This document shows, piece after piece, positions 7,994 to 15,951 of a DNA stretch of 64,000 bases. The stretch spans positions 310,001 through 374,000 of the forward strand of contig NZ_VTUC01000006.1 of assembly GCF_008364555.1 (NCBI RefSeq), in the 5' to 3' direction. The notes under the pieces were generated by a model, which saw only the letters and a list, made by a program, of their open reading frames with translations, was not told where the DNA came from and did not search any database. The DNA comes from Enterobacter vonholyi (GTDB lineage: Bacteria; Pseudomonadota; Gammaproteobacteria; Enterobacterales; Enterobacteriaceae). Made by a program: the position numbers and the translations under genes. Numbering within the stretch: the stretch's first letter is position 1; each line of letters opens with the position of its first letter.

Positions 7994-8709
7994 CCCGTAA
8001 AACTTTAATTATCGGCGGCGCTTCCGGCATCGGTTTCGCCGTGGGCAGCCTGCTTGCCGGGCGCGGTGAGGAGATTATTCTTGCCGGACGCGACAGCGCA
8101 AAACTGGACGCCGCGCGACAGCGGCTGAGCGCCCACGCCGCGTCCGTTCACAACCTCGTGCTGGACATCAGCCGTGAGGAAGAGCTTGTTGCGCTCGGTG
8201 AAACGCTGGGCGAGGTCAATAATATTGTCGTCACGGCGGGTTCACAGGCGCCGGGCGGGTTGCTTTCCGGACTGGATCTCCGTGCGGCAAGGCAGGCCTT
8301 TGATACAAAATTCTGGGGAAGCCTCAATGTCGCCCGCTATCTCAGCGGGAATATTGCCCCCCGCGGTACGTTGACGTTCACCAGCGGTTTCGTGGCGCGC
8401 CGCACCGTGGCGGGCGCCATCGTAAAAACAACGATGAATGCCGCCATTGAGGCTGCGACAAAAGTGCTGGCGAAAGAGCTTTCACCGCTGCGCGTCAACG
8501 TCGTCAGTCCGGGGCTGACCGACACGGAAGCGTATGCGGGGATGGACGCCGCCGCGCGGGAAAAAATGCTCGCCGGCGCGGCGGAAACCCTGCCAGCCAA
8601 GGCCTGGGGAAGGGCGGAGGACATCGCGCAGGGGTATCTTTTCGCCATTGATAATCCCTTTGTGACGGGATCGATTATTGATATTGAGGGCGGGGCGTTA
8701 ATTAACTGA
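7990..8709 (+). CDS. SDR-fold protein lacking the catalytic Tyr/Lys
   Basis: 239 residues of short-chain dehydrogenase/reductase fold. The nucleotide site GGASGIG at about residues 9-15 replaces the classic TGxxxGIG, and LAGRDSAKLD follows strand 2. The region that normally carries YxxxK reads VKTTMNAAIEAATK, so by my alignment the catalytic tyrosine and lysine are both replaced. The fold and the N(V)VSPG segment are otherwise normal. The start overlaps the Old Yellow Enzyme stop by 4 bp. The protein may bind a nucleotide without acting as a standard dehydrogenase, or use other residues; function unknown. Confidence 0.88.
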   Translation: MTRKTLIIGGASGIGFAVGSLLAGRGEEIILAGRDSAKLDAARQRLSAHAASVHNLVLDISREEELVALGETLGEVNNIVVTAGSQAPGGLLSGLDLRAARQAFDTKFWGSLNVARYLSGNIAPRGTLTFTSGFVARRTVAGAIVKTTMNAAIEAATKVLAKELSPLRVNVVSPGLTDTEAYAGMDAAAREKMLAGAAETLPAKAWGRAEDIAQGYLFAIDNPFVTGSIIDIEGGALIN

Positions 8710-8773
8710 CCCTCATTAAATTGGTCCGCAGGTCTTCGTCTGCGGGCGACGTAATACTCTATTGAGAAACAAC

Positions 8774-9313
8774 ATGAAATATACGACGTGTTTTTGTCCC
8801 GCTATCGCGGCGCTTATTTTTGCCGGTCTGTCGGGCAATGCTATTTCCTCGCAGGGGGAATGGCTGCAGCCGAAACAGCTTATTGTGGACAACAGTCTGT
8901 CACAGGCACAATTAAAGGCGAATGAAGCTGCTGCCAGAAAATATGCCACGTTCTGGAACACCGGTAATGAAACTCTGGCGCGTGATGCCCTGGCAGTAAA
9001 CTTTATTGATAAAACGCCCCCGGAAGGACGTAAGCAAGGTCCCGAGGGCGCTATTCTAGCTTCCAGGGCGTTTCGGACAGCCGTGCCTGATTTGCGTTGT
9101 GACGTTGAGCAAATGATTATTTCAGGCGATCGCGTGGTTTCGCATCTACATTTTCACGGCACCTTCACCGGGACATTCGGCAAGCTGAAAGGACAGGGGC
9201 AGAAAATAGATTTTATCGCCACCGATATTTATGAAGTCGCTGACGGTAAGATTGCGGCAAACTGGCACATTGAGGACAACCTGACGCTGATGAAACAGCT
9301 CGGCGCGCTGTAA
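8774..9313 (+). CDS. Exported SnoaL/ester-cyclase-like protein
   Basis: 179 residues from the ATG at 8774, chosen over an upstream in-frame TTG because it begins directly with a signal peptide (MKYTTCFCPAIAALIFAG, cleavage near residues 25-30). The mature part is an NTF2-fold SnoaL-like domain with the family run KYATFWNTGN, PEGRKQGPEG and the end-strand NWHIEDNLTLMKQLG. SnoaL relatives catalyse aldol cyclisation or simply bind small molecules. A secreted version is less usual, and its substrate is not predictable. It lies 64 bp after the SDR gene on the same strand, with a small hairpin (8726-8745) between them, so co-transcription is possible. Confidence 0.8.
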   Translation: MKYTTCFCPAIAALIFAGLSGNAISSQGEWLQPKQLIVDNSLSQAQLKANEAAARKYATFWNTGNETLARDALAVNFIDKTPPEGRKQGPEGAILASRAFRTAVPDLRCDVEQMIISGDRVVSHLHFHGTFTGTFGKLKGQGQKIDFIATDIYEVADGKIAANWHIEDNLTLMKQLGAL

Positions 9314-9319
9314 AGTCAC

Positions 9320-9341
9320 CACTCCGGGGCGGCCCGGAGTG
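9320..9341. terminator. Hairpin between convergent genes
   Basis: Stem CACTCCGGG / CCCGGAGTG with a 4-base loop, between the stop codons of two convergent genes. There is no clear T-tract on either side, so it is at best a weak bidirectional terminator. Confidence 0.5.
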
Positions 9342-9352
9342 ATGCGAAAATC

Positions 9353-9820
9353 CTATAAGCCAAGATCGCTCAGCGAAGGGTGATCGTCCGGGCGTCTGCC
9401 CAGCGGCCAGTGGAACAGCCGCTCGGATTCTTTTATCGGCATATCGTTTACGCAGGCAAAGCGGCGCTTCATCAGGCCGTCCGGCTCAAACTCCCAGTTT
9501 TCATTGCCGTAAGAGCGGAACCAGTTGCCGGAATCATCATGCCATTCATAGGCATAGCGCACCGCGATCCGGTTATCCGTGAATGCCCAGAGCTCTTTAA
9601 TCAGACGATACTCCAGCTCTTTTTTCCATTTCCGCTCCAGAAACGCCTGGGCTTCTTCACGGTTGGTGGCGAACTCTGCGCGGTTACGCCATTGGGTGTC
9701 CAGCGTATAGGCAAGCGCGACTTTCGCCGGATCGCGGCTGTTCCAGCCATCTTCTGCCAGCCTGACTTTTTCGATGGCGCTTTCACGAGTGAAGGGCGGT
9801 AAAGGAGGGCGTGTGTTCAT
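9353..9820 (-). CDS. DUF1348 family NTF2-like protein
   Basis: 155 residues from the ATG at 9820, which has a TGAGGT Shine-Dalgarno. A longer reading frame from 9985 would add 55 hydrophobic residues and run back through the promoter into the divergent gene, so it is rejected. The sequence [28 protein letters not shown] and the W-rich end ([12 protein letters not shown]) are typical of the DUF1348/nuclear-transport-factor-2-like family. No enzyme activity is established for it to my knowledge. It is divergent from a TetR gene, with a perfect palindrome between them, so it is very likely that regulator's target. Confidence 0.87.
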   Translation of the reverse strand: MNTRPPLPPFTRESAIEKVRLAEDGWNSRDPAKVALAYTLDTQWRNRAEFATNREEAQAFLERKWKKELEYRLIKELWAFTDNRIAVRYAYEWHDDSGNWFRSYGNENWEFEPDGLMKRRFACVNDMPIKESERLFHWPLGRRPDDHPSLSDLGL

Positions 9821-9844
9821 GGCGATTACCTCAGTGTGATTTAT

Positions 9845-9862
9845 GTAGACAGGTCTGTCTAC
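9845..9862. promoter_or_regulatory. TetR operator palindrome
   Basis: Perfect 18-bp palindrome GTAGACAG-GT-CTGTCTAC midway in the 103-bp divergent promoter between the DUF1348 gene and tetR. Arm length and symmetry fit a TetR dimer, which could control both directions from this one site. Confidence 0.75.
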
Positions 9863-9923
9863 TTGCGGTAATCTATGCCTGAAAAATAACGCTGTCAACA
9901 CTCTTTTTGAGGCTGTCGAAAAA

Positions 9924-10502
9924 ATGAAAATCGAACCCGCAAGTAATGAGACAAAAATCAGCGTCAGAGATAAAATATTACTCACGGCGCACGATCTTTT
10001 TTATTCCACTGGATTCAGGGCGACGGGGGTGGACACGCTGATTAAAGCGTCGAAAGTGACTAAGGTGACGTTTTATCGCCATTTTCCGAGTAAGAGCTTG
10101 CTTATTCTCGCCTATTTACACTATCGACATGAAATATGGATTAACTGGTTTGAGGCCACGCTTCGTCGACATCTCGTGGACGGCCAAACGCCTGCGGACG
10201 CTCTATCGGCTACCCTTTATGAATGGTTTATTTCGCCCGAGTTCCACGGCTGCGCGTTTATTAACGCCAGCGCGGAAGCCAAATCCGAAGAGATTGAAAG
10301 CGAAATAAAAGAGATTTGCCGCGATCATAAAATCGAAACAAAGAAGATTATTGCGTTGCTGACGAAGATTGCTGATGAGCGCGTCGTCAATGAAATCATG
10401 TTGCTCATTGACGGCGCAATTATTCATGCGCAAATGGGCATGGATACAGAAACGATAATAAATGCGTTAAAAAGGGTCTTAGCGGAACTGACCGGCCAGT
10501 GA
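9924..10502 (+). CDS. TetR/AcrR family transcriptional regulator
   Basis: 192 residues. The helix-turn-helix (about 15-60) reads [20 protein letters not shown], then [19 protein letters not shown], a textbook TetR start. The C-terminal ligand domain contains [11 protein letters not shown], a run typical of a widespread TetR group found next to small detoxification genes. It is divergent from the DUF1348 gene across a perfect 18-bp palindrome. It probably represses itself and that neighbour; the inducer is unknown. Confidence 0.88.
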   Translation: MKIEPASNETKISVRDKILLTAHDLFYSTGFRATGVDTLIKASKVTKVTFYRHFPSKSLLILAYLHYRHEIWINWFEATLRRHLVDGQTPADALSATLYEWFISPEFHGCAFINASAEAKSEEIESEIKEICRDHKIETKKIIALLTKIADERVVNEIMLLIDGAIIHAQMGMDTETIINALKRVLAELTGQ

Positions 10503-10510
10503 GATTCCGG

Positions 10511-10545
10511 TGCTTAATCAACTCTTGCACCAAGTCGATTAAGCA
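10511..10545. terminator. Inverted repeat between convergent genes
   Basis: Arms TGCTTAATC and GATTAAGCA, perfectly complementary with a 17-bp loop, fill the 49-bp gap between the convergent tetR and SDR genes. There is no GC-rich stem or T-tract, so a terminator role is only a guess. Confidence 0.35.
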
Positions 10546-10551
10546 TCCGCG

Positions 10552-11331
10552 TTACACTGTTGGAATGGTGCCGCCATCAATCACAAATTCAGTACCTGTG
10601 ATACTCGCAGCATGCGATGAAGCGAGGAAGACGATGAGGTTGGCAACCTCAATCGGGCGGGCAGGGCGTCCGAGCGGTATTCCACCTAACGCCTTCATAA
10701 TGATCTGTTTGCCACCTTCGTAGTCTGTTCCTGCCTGCTTTGCCAGTCTCTCCGCAAGTGCCACCGCCGCTTCAGTTTCGATCCAGCCGGGGGCAACGCG
10801 CACCACCCGAACACCTTTCGGCGAGACTTCCTTTGAAAGACTTTTACTGTAGGTTGAGAGGGCTGCCTTAGCCGCCGCATAACCCGTTGTTGAATCCGGT
10901 AAAGGCAGTTCGCGCTGGATAGACGTCACGTGAATAATCACCCCATTTCCCTGCTCAAGCATTCCGGGAAGCAGGGCGCGATCTAAGCGTACTGCAGGTA
11001 ACAAATTAAGATTGAGCTCCTGCTGCCACTCGTCTTCGCCAAGTGCAGCAAAACCGCCACCGGGTGAGGTTGAACCGCCTGCAACATGGATAATTACGTC
11101 GACACCTCCCATCTGTTCCTGCACTGCGGATGCGACTGAGGCACATCCAGCGACCGTAGTAAGATCAGCGGCTACGAAAGTATCCGCGATATTTACGTCT
11201 GGATCGTGGCGCGCCGTGGTAAATACCGTTGCACCGAGTTGTTTTAAAAGTCCGACGACTGCTTTGCCGAGCCCTTTCGTGCCAGCGGTAACAAGCACGC
11301 GCTTGCCTTTAAAATCAATATCTAATGACAT
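10552..11331 (-). CDS. SDR family oxidoreductase
   Basis: 259 residues, classical short-chain dehydrogenase/reductase. The cofactor loop TAGTKGLG is at about residues 15-22, and the catalytic Tyr-x3-Lys appears as [16 protein letters not shown] near residue 155. The APGWIETEA segment and the C-terminal GTEFVIDGG end are typical. It has all the active-site residues, unlike the SDR at 7990-8709. It is divergent from an HxlR regulator gene, with a GTAC-rich promoter region between them, so it is probably under that regulator. The substrate is unknown. Confidence 0.9.
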   Translation of the reverse strand: MSLDIDFKGKRVLVTAGTKGLGKAVVGLLKQLGATVFTTARHDPDVNIADTFVAADLTTVAGCASVASAVQEQMGGVDVIIHVAGGSTSPGGGFAALGEDEWQQELNLNLLPAVRLDRALLPGMLEQGNGVIIHVTSIQRELPLPDSTTGYAAAKAALSTYSKSLSKEVSPKGVRVVRVAPGWIETEAAVALAERLAKQAGTDYEGGKQIIMKALGGIPLGRPARPIEVANLIVFLASSHAASITGTEFVIDGGTIPTV

Positions 11332-11392
11332 GGACTTTCGCTCCCATTATTTACAGTACAGGTATATTCAACATAGACTGAGTAATTGACAA

Positions 11393-11400
11393 GTACGTAC
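11393..11400. promoter_or_regulatory. GTAC palindrome in the HxlR/SDR promoter
   Basis: GTACGTAC, with a further GTAC at 11356-11359, in the divergent promoter. Known HxlR-family operators often contain GTAC half-sites, so this may be where the adjacent HxlR protein binds. An AGTAA/TTACT dyad flanks it. Confidence 0.35.
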
Positions 11401-11421
11401 GAAAAAGTGAGTTACTAAATT

Positions 11422-11760
11422 ATGAGTAAGTTATATAGTCCGGAATCTGCCGCAAGCGGCGTGGAGCAAGTATTACGGTTGCTGGAAGGGCGCTGGAAAT
11501 TAATTATTCTTTTTCATCTTTTCGACGGAAAAGTGCAGCGCTATTCTGATTTCGAAAAACTGATCCCCGGTATTTCCCAAAAGATGCTGGCGCAGCAACT
11601 TCGACAACTCGAGTCCGACGGTATCGTTTCGCGGATGGTTTACCCTCAAGTGCCACCGAAAGTAGAGTATCGCCTCACCGATTGGGGGCAGGCATTATGC
11701 CCGGCGCTTGATGCCATGCTGAAATGGGCAGAAAAACGTGAGGCTTACGCAAGCCTGTAA
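11422..11760 (+). CDS. HxlR family transcriptional regulator
   Basis: 112 residues, a single winged helix-turn-helix of the HxlR/YodB type. The pattern GRWKLIILFHLFDG, then YSDFEKLIPGISQKMLAQQLRQLESDGIV and VEYRLTDWGQAL, is diagnostic. Many members sense electrophiles through a conserved N-terminal cysteine. No cysteine is visible near this N-terminus, so another signal is likely. It is divergent from the SDR gene and co-directional with the VOC gene 69 bp downstream. Confidence 0.9.
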   Translation: MSKLYSPESAASGVEQVLRLLEGRWKLIILFHLFDGKVQRYSDFEKLIPGISQKMLAQQLRQLESDGIVSRMVYPQVPPKVEYRLTDWGQALCPALDAMLKWAEKREAYASL

Positions 11761-11829
11761 GCCTGGCGGTCAGCACGCTTCAATGGAATAGCGTTATCCG
11801 TAACCCATTTGTGCAAAGGAAACGAAAAA

Positions 11830-12231
11830 ATGAGAACACAGAAACGATGCCTTGGCTGCGTAGCTATTGTGGTTGATGACTACGATCGCGCCATTGAGTA
11901 CTACACCGACAAGCTGGGGTTTACCCTCGTAGAGGATACGCCCCAACCGGGAAAACGCTGGGTAGTCGTCTCACCCAACCCGGAAAGCGACTGCACTATC
12001 CTGCTGGCTCGTGCCTCTAACGAGAGGCAGGAAGGTTTTATCGGTAATCAAAGCGGCGGCAGAGTTTTCCTGTTCCTTCAGACGGATGATTTTTGGCGCG
12101 ATTACCATGCCATGAAGGCAAAAGGCGTTCATTTCTGCGAAGAACCTCGTGAGGAAGAGTACGGTACGGTGGTGGTGTTTGAAGATATTTACGGCAACCG
12201 CTGGGATCTTTATCAGACTGCGCAACCGTGA
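11830..12231 (+). CDS. VOC (glyoxalase/bleomycin-resistance fold) family protein
   Basis: 133 residues from the ATG at 11830, which has an AAAGGA Shine-Dalgarno nine bases upstream; an in-frame TTG seven codons earlier is not favoured. It shows the vicinal-oxygen-chelate pattern: VDDYDRAIEYYTDKLGF in the first module and VVVFEDIYGNRWDLYQ at the end, where the last metal-ligand glutamate would sit. Such proteins act as glyoxalases, dioxygenases or drug-binding resistance proteins, and the sequence does not separate these. It follows the HxlR gene in the same orientation and may belong to its regulon. Confidence 0.85.
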   Translation: MRTQKRCLGCVAIVVDDYDRAIEYYTDKLGFTLVEDTPQPGKRWVVVSPNPESDCTILLARASNERQEGFIGNQSGGRVFLFLQTDDFWRDYHAMKAKGVHFCEEPREEEYGTVVVFEDIYGNRWDLYQTAQP

Positions 12232-12298
12232 ATACCACCGCAAATGATGTGTCATTCGCCTTTTGTCCTGTACGCTTCCCAGCAGAGCGTACTCAAAA

Positions 12299-13087
12299 TT
12301 ATGGGGATGTCTCTTTAGGGCCAGGGCTCTCGTCCCGCTGTGCCAGCGACAGCGCGCTGGCGCTTGCGGGATCGAACAGCGAGATGCTCTCAATCTGATT
12401 GAGTAAAATCACCTTGCGGAATGACATGGCGCTGCGGGGTTCAGAGTCGAGCGTAATGTCATGCTCCGCATACCACCTGCTGTAATTATTCTCGATGCGC
12501 AGGTTCATCGTATTCGCATCCCGGTACCCGCTCAACATCGGGATCAGCACGATATTGGCCGTTTTTTCATATTCCAGAGTCGCGGTGTGGATCATGCCGA
12601 CGTAAATCCGTCTCGAGCGGAGCGTGACCTGCGCCAGCTCGCCTTGTTCCATACACTGGTATAGCAGTTGTTCGATCCCGCTCGACTGCGCCAGACGTTT
12701 GTAGAGCTTTTTCCGGCTTTCGCCGTCCAGCCTGGCGCTGCCCGCCCAGTTAGAGCGGTAGAGGCAAAACAGGATGGCGAACGCCAGCATCACGACCACC
12801 GGCGCCTGAATGCCTAAAAAACTCCAGTTCATAAAGTCGATTTGCCAGTCGGTATATTTCGGTGAGGCAAAGTGAAAAGCGTTATTGGCGGCGGAAAGGG
12901 CGAGCAGCAGCAGCCAGAGCAGACCCGTGGCAATCACCCCCTGCAGAACGAAAATACAGCCGTACAGCGCCACAAGAAAATAGACGTCCCAGCCAAAGGA
13001 ACGCTTGATTTTAAAGCGGGTCGACAGGTCGCGGCTGGTGTACCAGTACCCGCAGACCATCAGCACCATAAATATCGCCGTTCCCAT
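12299..13087 (-). CDS. Conserved hypothetical membrane protein
   Basis: 262 residues. One hydrophobic segment is at the very N-terminus (about 3-17), and further membrane helices lie at about 35-65 and 90-110. A charged, soluble C-terminal domain (about 120-262) carries no motif I recognise. It contains a YVGMIHTATLEYEKTANIVLIPMLSGYRD stretch with a beta-rich look, as in small membrane-anchored sensor or chaperone proteins. The start lies 1 bp after the stop of the 65-codon gene upstream, so the two form an operon, transcribed away from the eight-gene lipid operon. No function is assigned. Confidence 0.8.
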   Translation of the reverse strand: MGTAIFMVLMVCGYWYTSRDLSTRFKIKRSFGWDVYFLVALYGCIFVLQGVIATGLLWLLLLALSAANNAFHFASPKYTDWQIDFMNWSFLGIQAPVVVMLAFAILFCLYRSNWAGSARLDGESRKKLYKRLAQSSGIEQLLYQCMEQGELAQVTLRSRRIYVGMIHTATLEYEKTANIVLIPMLSGYRDANTMNLRIENNYSRWYAEHDITLDSEPRSAMSFRKVILLNQIESISLFDPASASALSLAQRDESPGPKETSP

Positions 13088-13088
13088 A

Positions 13089-13286
13089 TCAGGCCCTCTT
13101 CAGCATGTTGACGTGACGCAGAAAATCCTGCCGCACCTCGTTGCTTTTGTAGTTCACGGAGGCGTTTCCGTCCTGGTCGATAATGATGCGGTCGCCATCT
13201 TCGACGGCTTCAATAATTTCCTGCTGGCTCATCACCTGCAGTAAGGATTCCGGGCTGGAGAAAAGGGAGAGAAAGAAACGTTTCAT
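13089..13286 (-). CDS. Small hypothetical protein
   Basis: 65 residues from the ATG at 13286. An upstream in-frame ATG at 13295 overlaps the AAGGA Shine-Dalgarno, and that motif is correctly spaced (8 bp) only for the later start. The N-terminus is mildly hydrophobic (MKRFFLSLFSS); the rest is acidic then basic, with IIEAVEDGDRIIIDQDGNASV suggesting a small beta-hairpin domain. It is followed immediately by the 262-residue membrane protein gene, which is probably its partner. No family is recognised. Confidence 0.7.
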   Translation of the reverse strand: MKRFFLSLFSSPESLLQVMSQQEIIEAVEDGDRIIIDQDGNASVNYKSNEVRQDFLRHVNMLKRA

Positions 13287-13367
13287 GTCAGGCATCCTTA
13301 TGAATTAAAAGGAATAAGCCTGGATGAAGACCGATAAATTTGCTTTAAGGATATCCTGAAAGTTATA

Positions 13368-13395
13368 GCCGGGTGATGGCGAAGCCTCACCCGGC
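13368..13395. repeat. REP-like palindrome
   Basis: Stem GCCGGGTGA / TCACCCGGC with a 10-base loop. The GCCGGGTG...CACCCGGC ends match the enterobacterial REP (repetitive extragenic palindrome) style also seen at 40451. It lies between two divergent genes, which is less usual than the normal position after a stop codon. Confidence 0.6.
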
Positions 13396-13464
13396 CTGAA
13401 AATTCGCCAAAAGAATGGCTTTCAACTTGTTGATATTTCTGCTTAATAAAAAATAAATTTGCAC

Positions 13465-13498
13465 AAACTTGGACAAATAACGTTAATTGTGTAAGTTT
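13465..13498. promoter_or_regulatory. MerR-type (MlrA/BluR/LitR-like) operator
   Basis: Half-sites AAACTTGGACA and TGTGTAAGTTT lie 12 bp apart, centred on AACGTT, 46 bp upstream of the eight-gene operon. As I recall it, the E. coli MlrA site is AAAATTGTACA-N12-TGTACAATTTT. The left arm here matches 9 of 11 bases, the right arm 8 of 11, and the spacer is identical. A further TTGCACAA lies at 13460-13467. BluR and the light-sensing LitR proteins share this half-site type. No MerR gene is in the window, so the regulator would be encoded elsewhere. Confidence 0.5.
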
Positions 13499-13543
13499 TA
13501 AGTATGCGATTACGCCACGTTGTTTACAGCCAGGATGTGACCC

Positions 13544-13978
13544 ATGAGCACTTTGCCCTCTGTCGTGAGTCGGTTTGTTGAGTACTACGCCGCACTGGAT
13601 AGCCAGCCGCCGTCCGCGCTGGTCGGGCTTTACCATTCAAATGCCACGCTTGTCGATCCGTTCGGCGAGCATGACGGTATCTTTGCGCTTCAGCGCTATT
13701 TCACCCATTTGCTGGCCAACGTCGAGAATTGCCGTTTTTCTATCGATCCGCCGCTGTGCAGTGGGAACCGGTTTGTTGTCACCTGGGTGATGCACTGGTC
13801 GCATCCGCGCATTGCCGGAGGTGAGCCGCTCGATCTGCCGGGGTGCTCGGTGGTGGAGACGGAAAACGATCTCATCACGCACCAGCGCGACTACTACGAT
13901 GCGGGAGAGATGATCTACGAACATCTCCCTCTGCTGGGCTGGGCGGTACGCGGCGTGAAGCGGAGAGTTAAATCATGA
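13544..13978 (+). CDS. SnoaL-like/NTF2-fold protein, first gene of the lipid operon
   Basis: 144 residues, cytoplasmic (no signal peptide). It has the NTF2-fold pattern VSRFVEYYAALDSQPPSALVGLYHSNATLVDPFG and a later strand with WVMHWSHPRIAGG. The start at 13544 is the first in-frame ATG after the MerR-type operator. It overlaps the next gene by 4 bp. Homologues of this protein lead similar gene clusters in other proteobacteria (recalled, not checked). It could bind or isomerise a lipid intermediate; no activity is established. Confidence 0.85.
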   Translation: MSTLPSVVSRFVEYYAALDSQPPSALVGLYHSNATLVDPFGEHDGIFALQRYFTHLLANVENCRFSIDPPLCSGNRFVVTWVMHWSHPRIAGGEPLDLPGCSVVETENDLITHQRDYYDAGEMIYEHLPLLGWAVRGVKRRVKS

Positions 13979-14694
13979 AGACGGTGCTGATTACCGGCGC
14001 AAGCTCGGGCATTGGCGCCGGGCTGGCAAAATCCTTTGCCGCTGACGGCTACCATGTGATTGCCTGCGGGCGCGATCCGGCGCGTCTGGAAGCACTGCAT
14101 CAGACCTGCCCCAATCTCACCGTTCGTCTGTTCGATATGACGGACCGGGACGCCTGTCGCCAGGCGCTGACCGGCAGTTACGCCGATCTGATTATTCTCT
14201 GCGCCGGTACCTGCGAATATCTCGACCAGGGCGTGGTGGACGCGGCGCTGGTAGAGCGGGTCATGAACACTAATTTCCTCGGGCCGGTGAACTGCCTTGA
14301 GGCGCTACAGCCGCAGCTGGTTGCCGGTAACCGCGTGGTGCTGGTGAGCTCGATGGCCCACTGGCTTCCCTTCCCGCGTGCAGAGGCCTATGGCGCGTCC
14401 AAAGCCGCGCTGAGCTGGTTTGCCGAAAGCCTGCGCCTGGACTGGGAGCCAAAAGGCATTGCCGTGACGGTTGTTTCCCCGGGCTTTGTCGATACGCCCC
14501 TGACGCAAAAAAACGATTTTGCCATGCCGGGCAGGGTGACCGTCGACGAGGCGGTGAAGGCGATACGTATCGGTCTGGCGGCCGGGAAAATGCACATCGC
14601 GTTTCCGTCCGGGTTTGGCTTCATTTTGCGGCTGCTCTCCGGGCTGCCTGCGTTTCTACAGCGCGCGCTGCTGCGCAGGATGGTGCGTTCATGA
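13975..14694 (+). CDS. SDR family oxidoreductase of the lipid operon
   Basis: 239 residues, classical SDR. The cofactor loop TGASSGIG is at about residues 7-14, and the catalytic pair is in AYGASKAALSWFAESL near residue 140. PGFVDTPLT follows, as in the DltE/YbbO-like group that acts on lipid-type or keto substrates. A hydrophobic C-terminus (FGFILRLLSGLPAFLQRALL) could touch the membrane. It overlaps both neighbours by 4 bp (ATGA), so it is translationally coupled within the operon. Confidence 0.9.
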   Translation: MKTVLITGASSGIGAGLAKSFAADGYHVIACGRDPARLEALHQTCPNLTVRLFDMTDRDACRQALTGSYADLIILCAGTCEYLDQGVVDAALVERVMNTNFLGPVNCLEALQPQLVAGNRVVLVSSMAHWLPFPRAEAYGASKAALSWFAESLRLDWEPKGIAVTVVSPGFVDTPLTQKNDFAMPGRVTVDEAVKAIRIGLAAGKMHIAFPSGFGFILRLLSGLPAFLQRALLRRMVRS

Positions 14695-15950
14695 ACATTG
14701 CGATTATCGGCAGCGGCATTGCCGGGCTGACCTGCGCCTGGCGCCTGGCCGGGCATCATCAGGTGACCCTGTTTGAAGCGGGATCCACACCGGGCGGCCA
14801 TACCGCAACGGTTGACGTGACGACGCCCCAGGGCACATACGCGATCGATACCGGTTTTATCGTCTACAACGACCGCACCTATCCGCGCTTTATGGGCCTG
14901 CTCAGCGAGCTGGGCATCAGCGGGCAAAAAACGCAGATGAGCTTTTCGGTACACAACCCCGAAACGGGGCTGGAGTACAACGGTCACACCCTGACGTCGC
15001 TGTTTGCCCAGCGCCGCAACCTGGTGAATCCGGCGTTCTGGCGTCTGCTTGGCGAGATCGTCCGCTTCAATCGTCTGGCAAAACAGGCGCTGGACGGGGT
15101 GGTGGACCCGAACGCCACGCTGCAGACGTTTCTGGACCAGCACGGCTTTACGCCGTTTTTTGCGCGCCACTATATTTTGCCGATGGGAGCCGCCATCTGG
15201 TCATCCTCGCTGCAGGAGATGAAGCGCTTCCCGCTGCCGCTTTTCTTACGTTTCTTCCAGAATCACGGGCTGCTGGATATCACCCATCGCCCGCAGTGGT
15301 ACGTGGTGCCGGGCGGCTCGCGAGAGTATATCCGTGCGATGCTGGACAAATTAGGCGATCGGCTGACGCTGCATCTCAACTCACCGGTGCAGCGGGTGAG
15401 CCGCCACGAGCAAGGGGTTACGCTTCAGCTTGAAAACGGCAGCCATACTTTCGATCGGGTGATTTTTGCCTGCCACTCCGCCAGTGCTCTGGCGATGCTT
15501 GACGATCCCACCTCCGCAGAGCGACAGGTGCTGGGCGATATTGGCTGGCAGCGCAACGAGGTCGTGTTGCACAGCGACCCGCGCTGGCTGCCGGTGCGGC
15601 CGCGCGCGTGGGCGAGCTGGAACTACCGCCTGAGCGCGCAGGAGCAGGCGAGCGCCTGCGTTACCTACAACATGAACATTCTGCAGGGGCTTCCTGCGGG
15701 CAGCCCGCTTTTCTGCGTCACCCTGAACCCTGACGTGCCGGTAGATGAACGCTTCGTTCTGCAACGCTTCGTTTATGAACATCCGCTGTTTAACCCGCAA
15801 AGCTGGCGGGCGCAGGTGCGGCGCGGCGAGATCAACGGTCATAACCGGAGCTGGTACTGCGGGGCCTACTGGTACAACGGTTTTCATGAGGATGGCGTGC
15901 GCAGCGCGCTGGACGTGGTCAATGCGATAGCGGCCGGAGAGGGGAACTAA
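14691..15950 (+). CDS. FAD-dependent oxidoreductase (amine-oxidase fold)
   Basis: 419 residues. The N-terminus is a Rossmann dinucleotide site, [11 protein letters not shown] (GxGxxG at residues 7-12) with [11 protein letters not shown] completing the FAD-binding beta-alpha-beta. Further flavin-fold landmarks are [14 protein letters not shown] and, at the end, [19 protein letters not shown], typical of the phytoene-desaturase/amine-oxidase superfamily. The partner genes (DUF1365 and a Cfa-type methyltransferase directly downstream) suggest it desaturates or oxidises a fatty-acyl chain rather than an amine. That role is inference. It overlaps the SDR gene by 4 bp and is 1 bp from the next gene. 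Confidence 0.9.
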   Translation: MNIAIIGSGIAGLTCAWRLAGHHQVTLFEAGSTPGGHTATVDVTTPQGTYAIDTGFIVYNDRTYPRFMGLLSELGISGQKTQMSFSVHNPETGLEYNGHTLTSLFAQRRNLVNPAFWRLLGEIVRFNRLAKQALDGVVDPNATLQTFLDQHGFTPFFARHYILPMGAAIWSSSLQEMKRFPLPLFLRFFQNHGLLDITHRPQWYVVPGGSREYIRAMLDKLGDRLTLHLNSPVQRVSRHEQGVTLQLENGSHTFDRVIFACHSASALAMLDDPTSAERQVLGDIGWQRNEVVLHSDPRWLPVRPRAWASWNYRLSAQEQASACVTYNMNILQGLPAGSPLFCVTLNPDVPVDERFVLQRFVYEHPLFNPQSWRAQVRRGEINGHNRSWYCGAYWYNGFHEDGVRSALDVVNAIAAGEGN

Positions 15951-15951
15951 G

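Noticed and set aside
9821..9985. N-terminal extension of the DUF1348 gene with a hydrophobic helix
   Set aside because: It would cross the TetR palindrome and overlap the divergent tetR start. The internal ATG at 9820 has a good Shine-Dalgarno and fits the family start.
13298..13636. 112-codon minus-strand frame across the lipid operon promoter
   Set aside because: It covers the REP-like hairpin and the MerR-type site, has no recognisable domain and overlaps the SnoaL-like gene.
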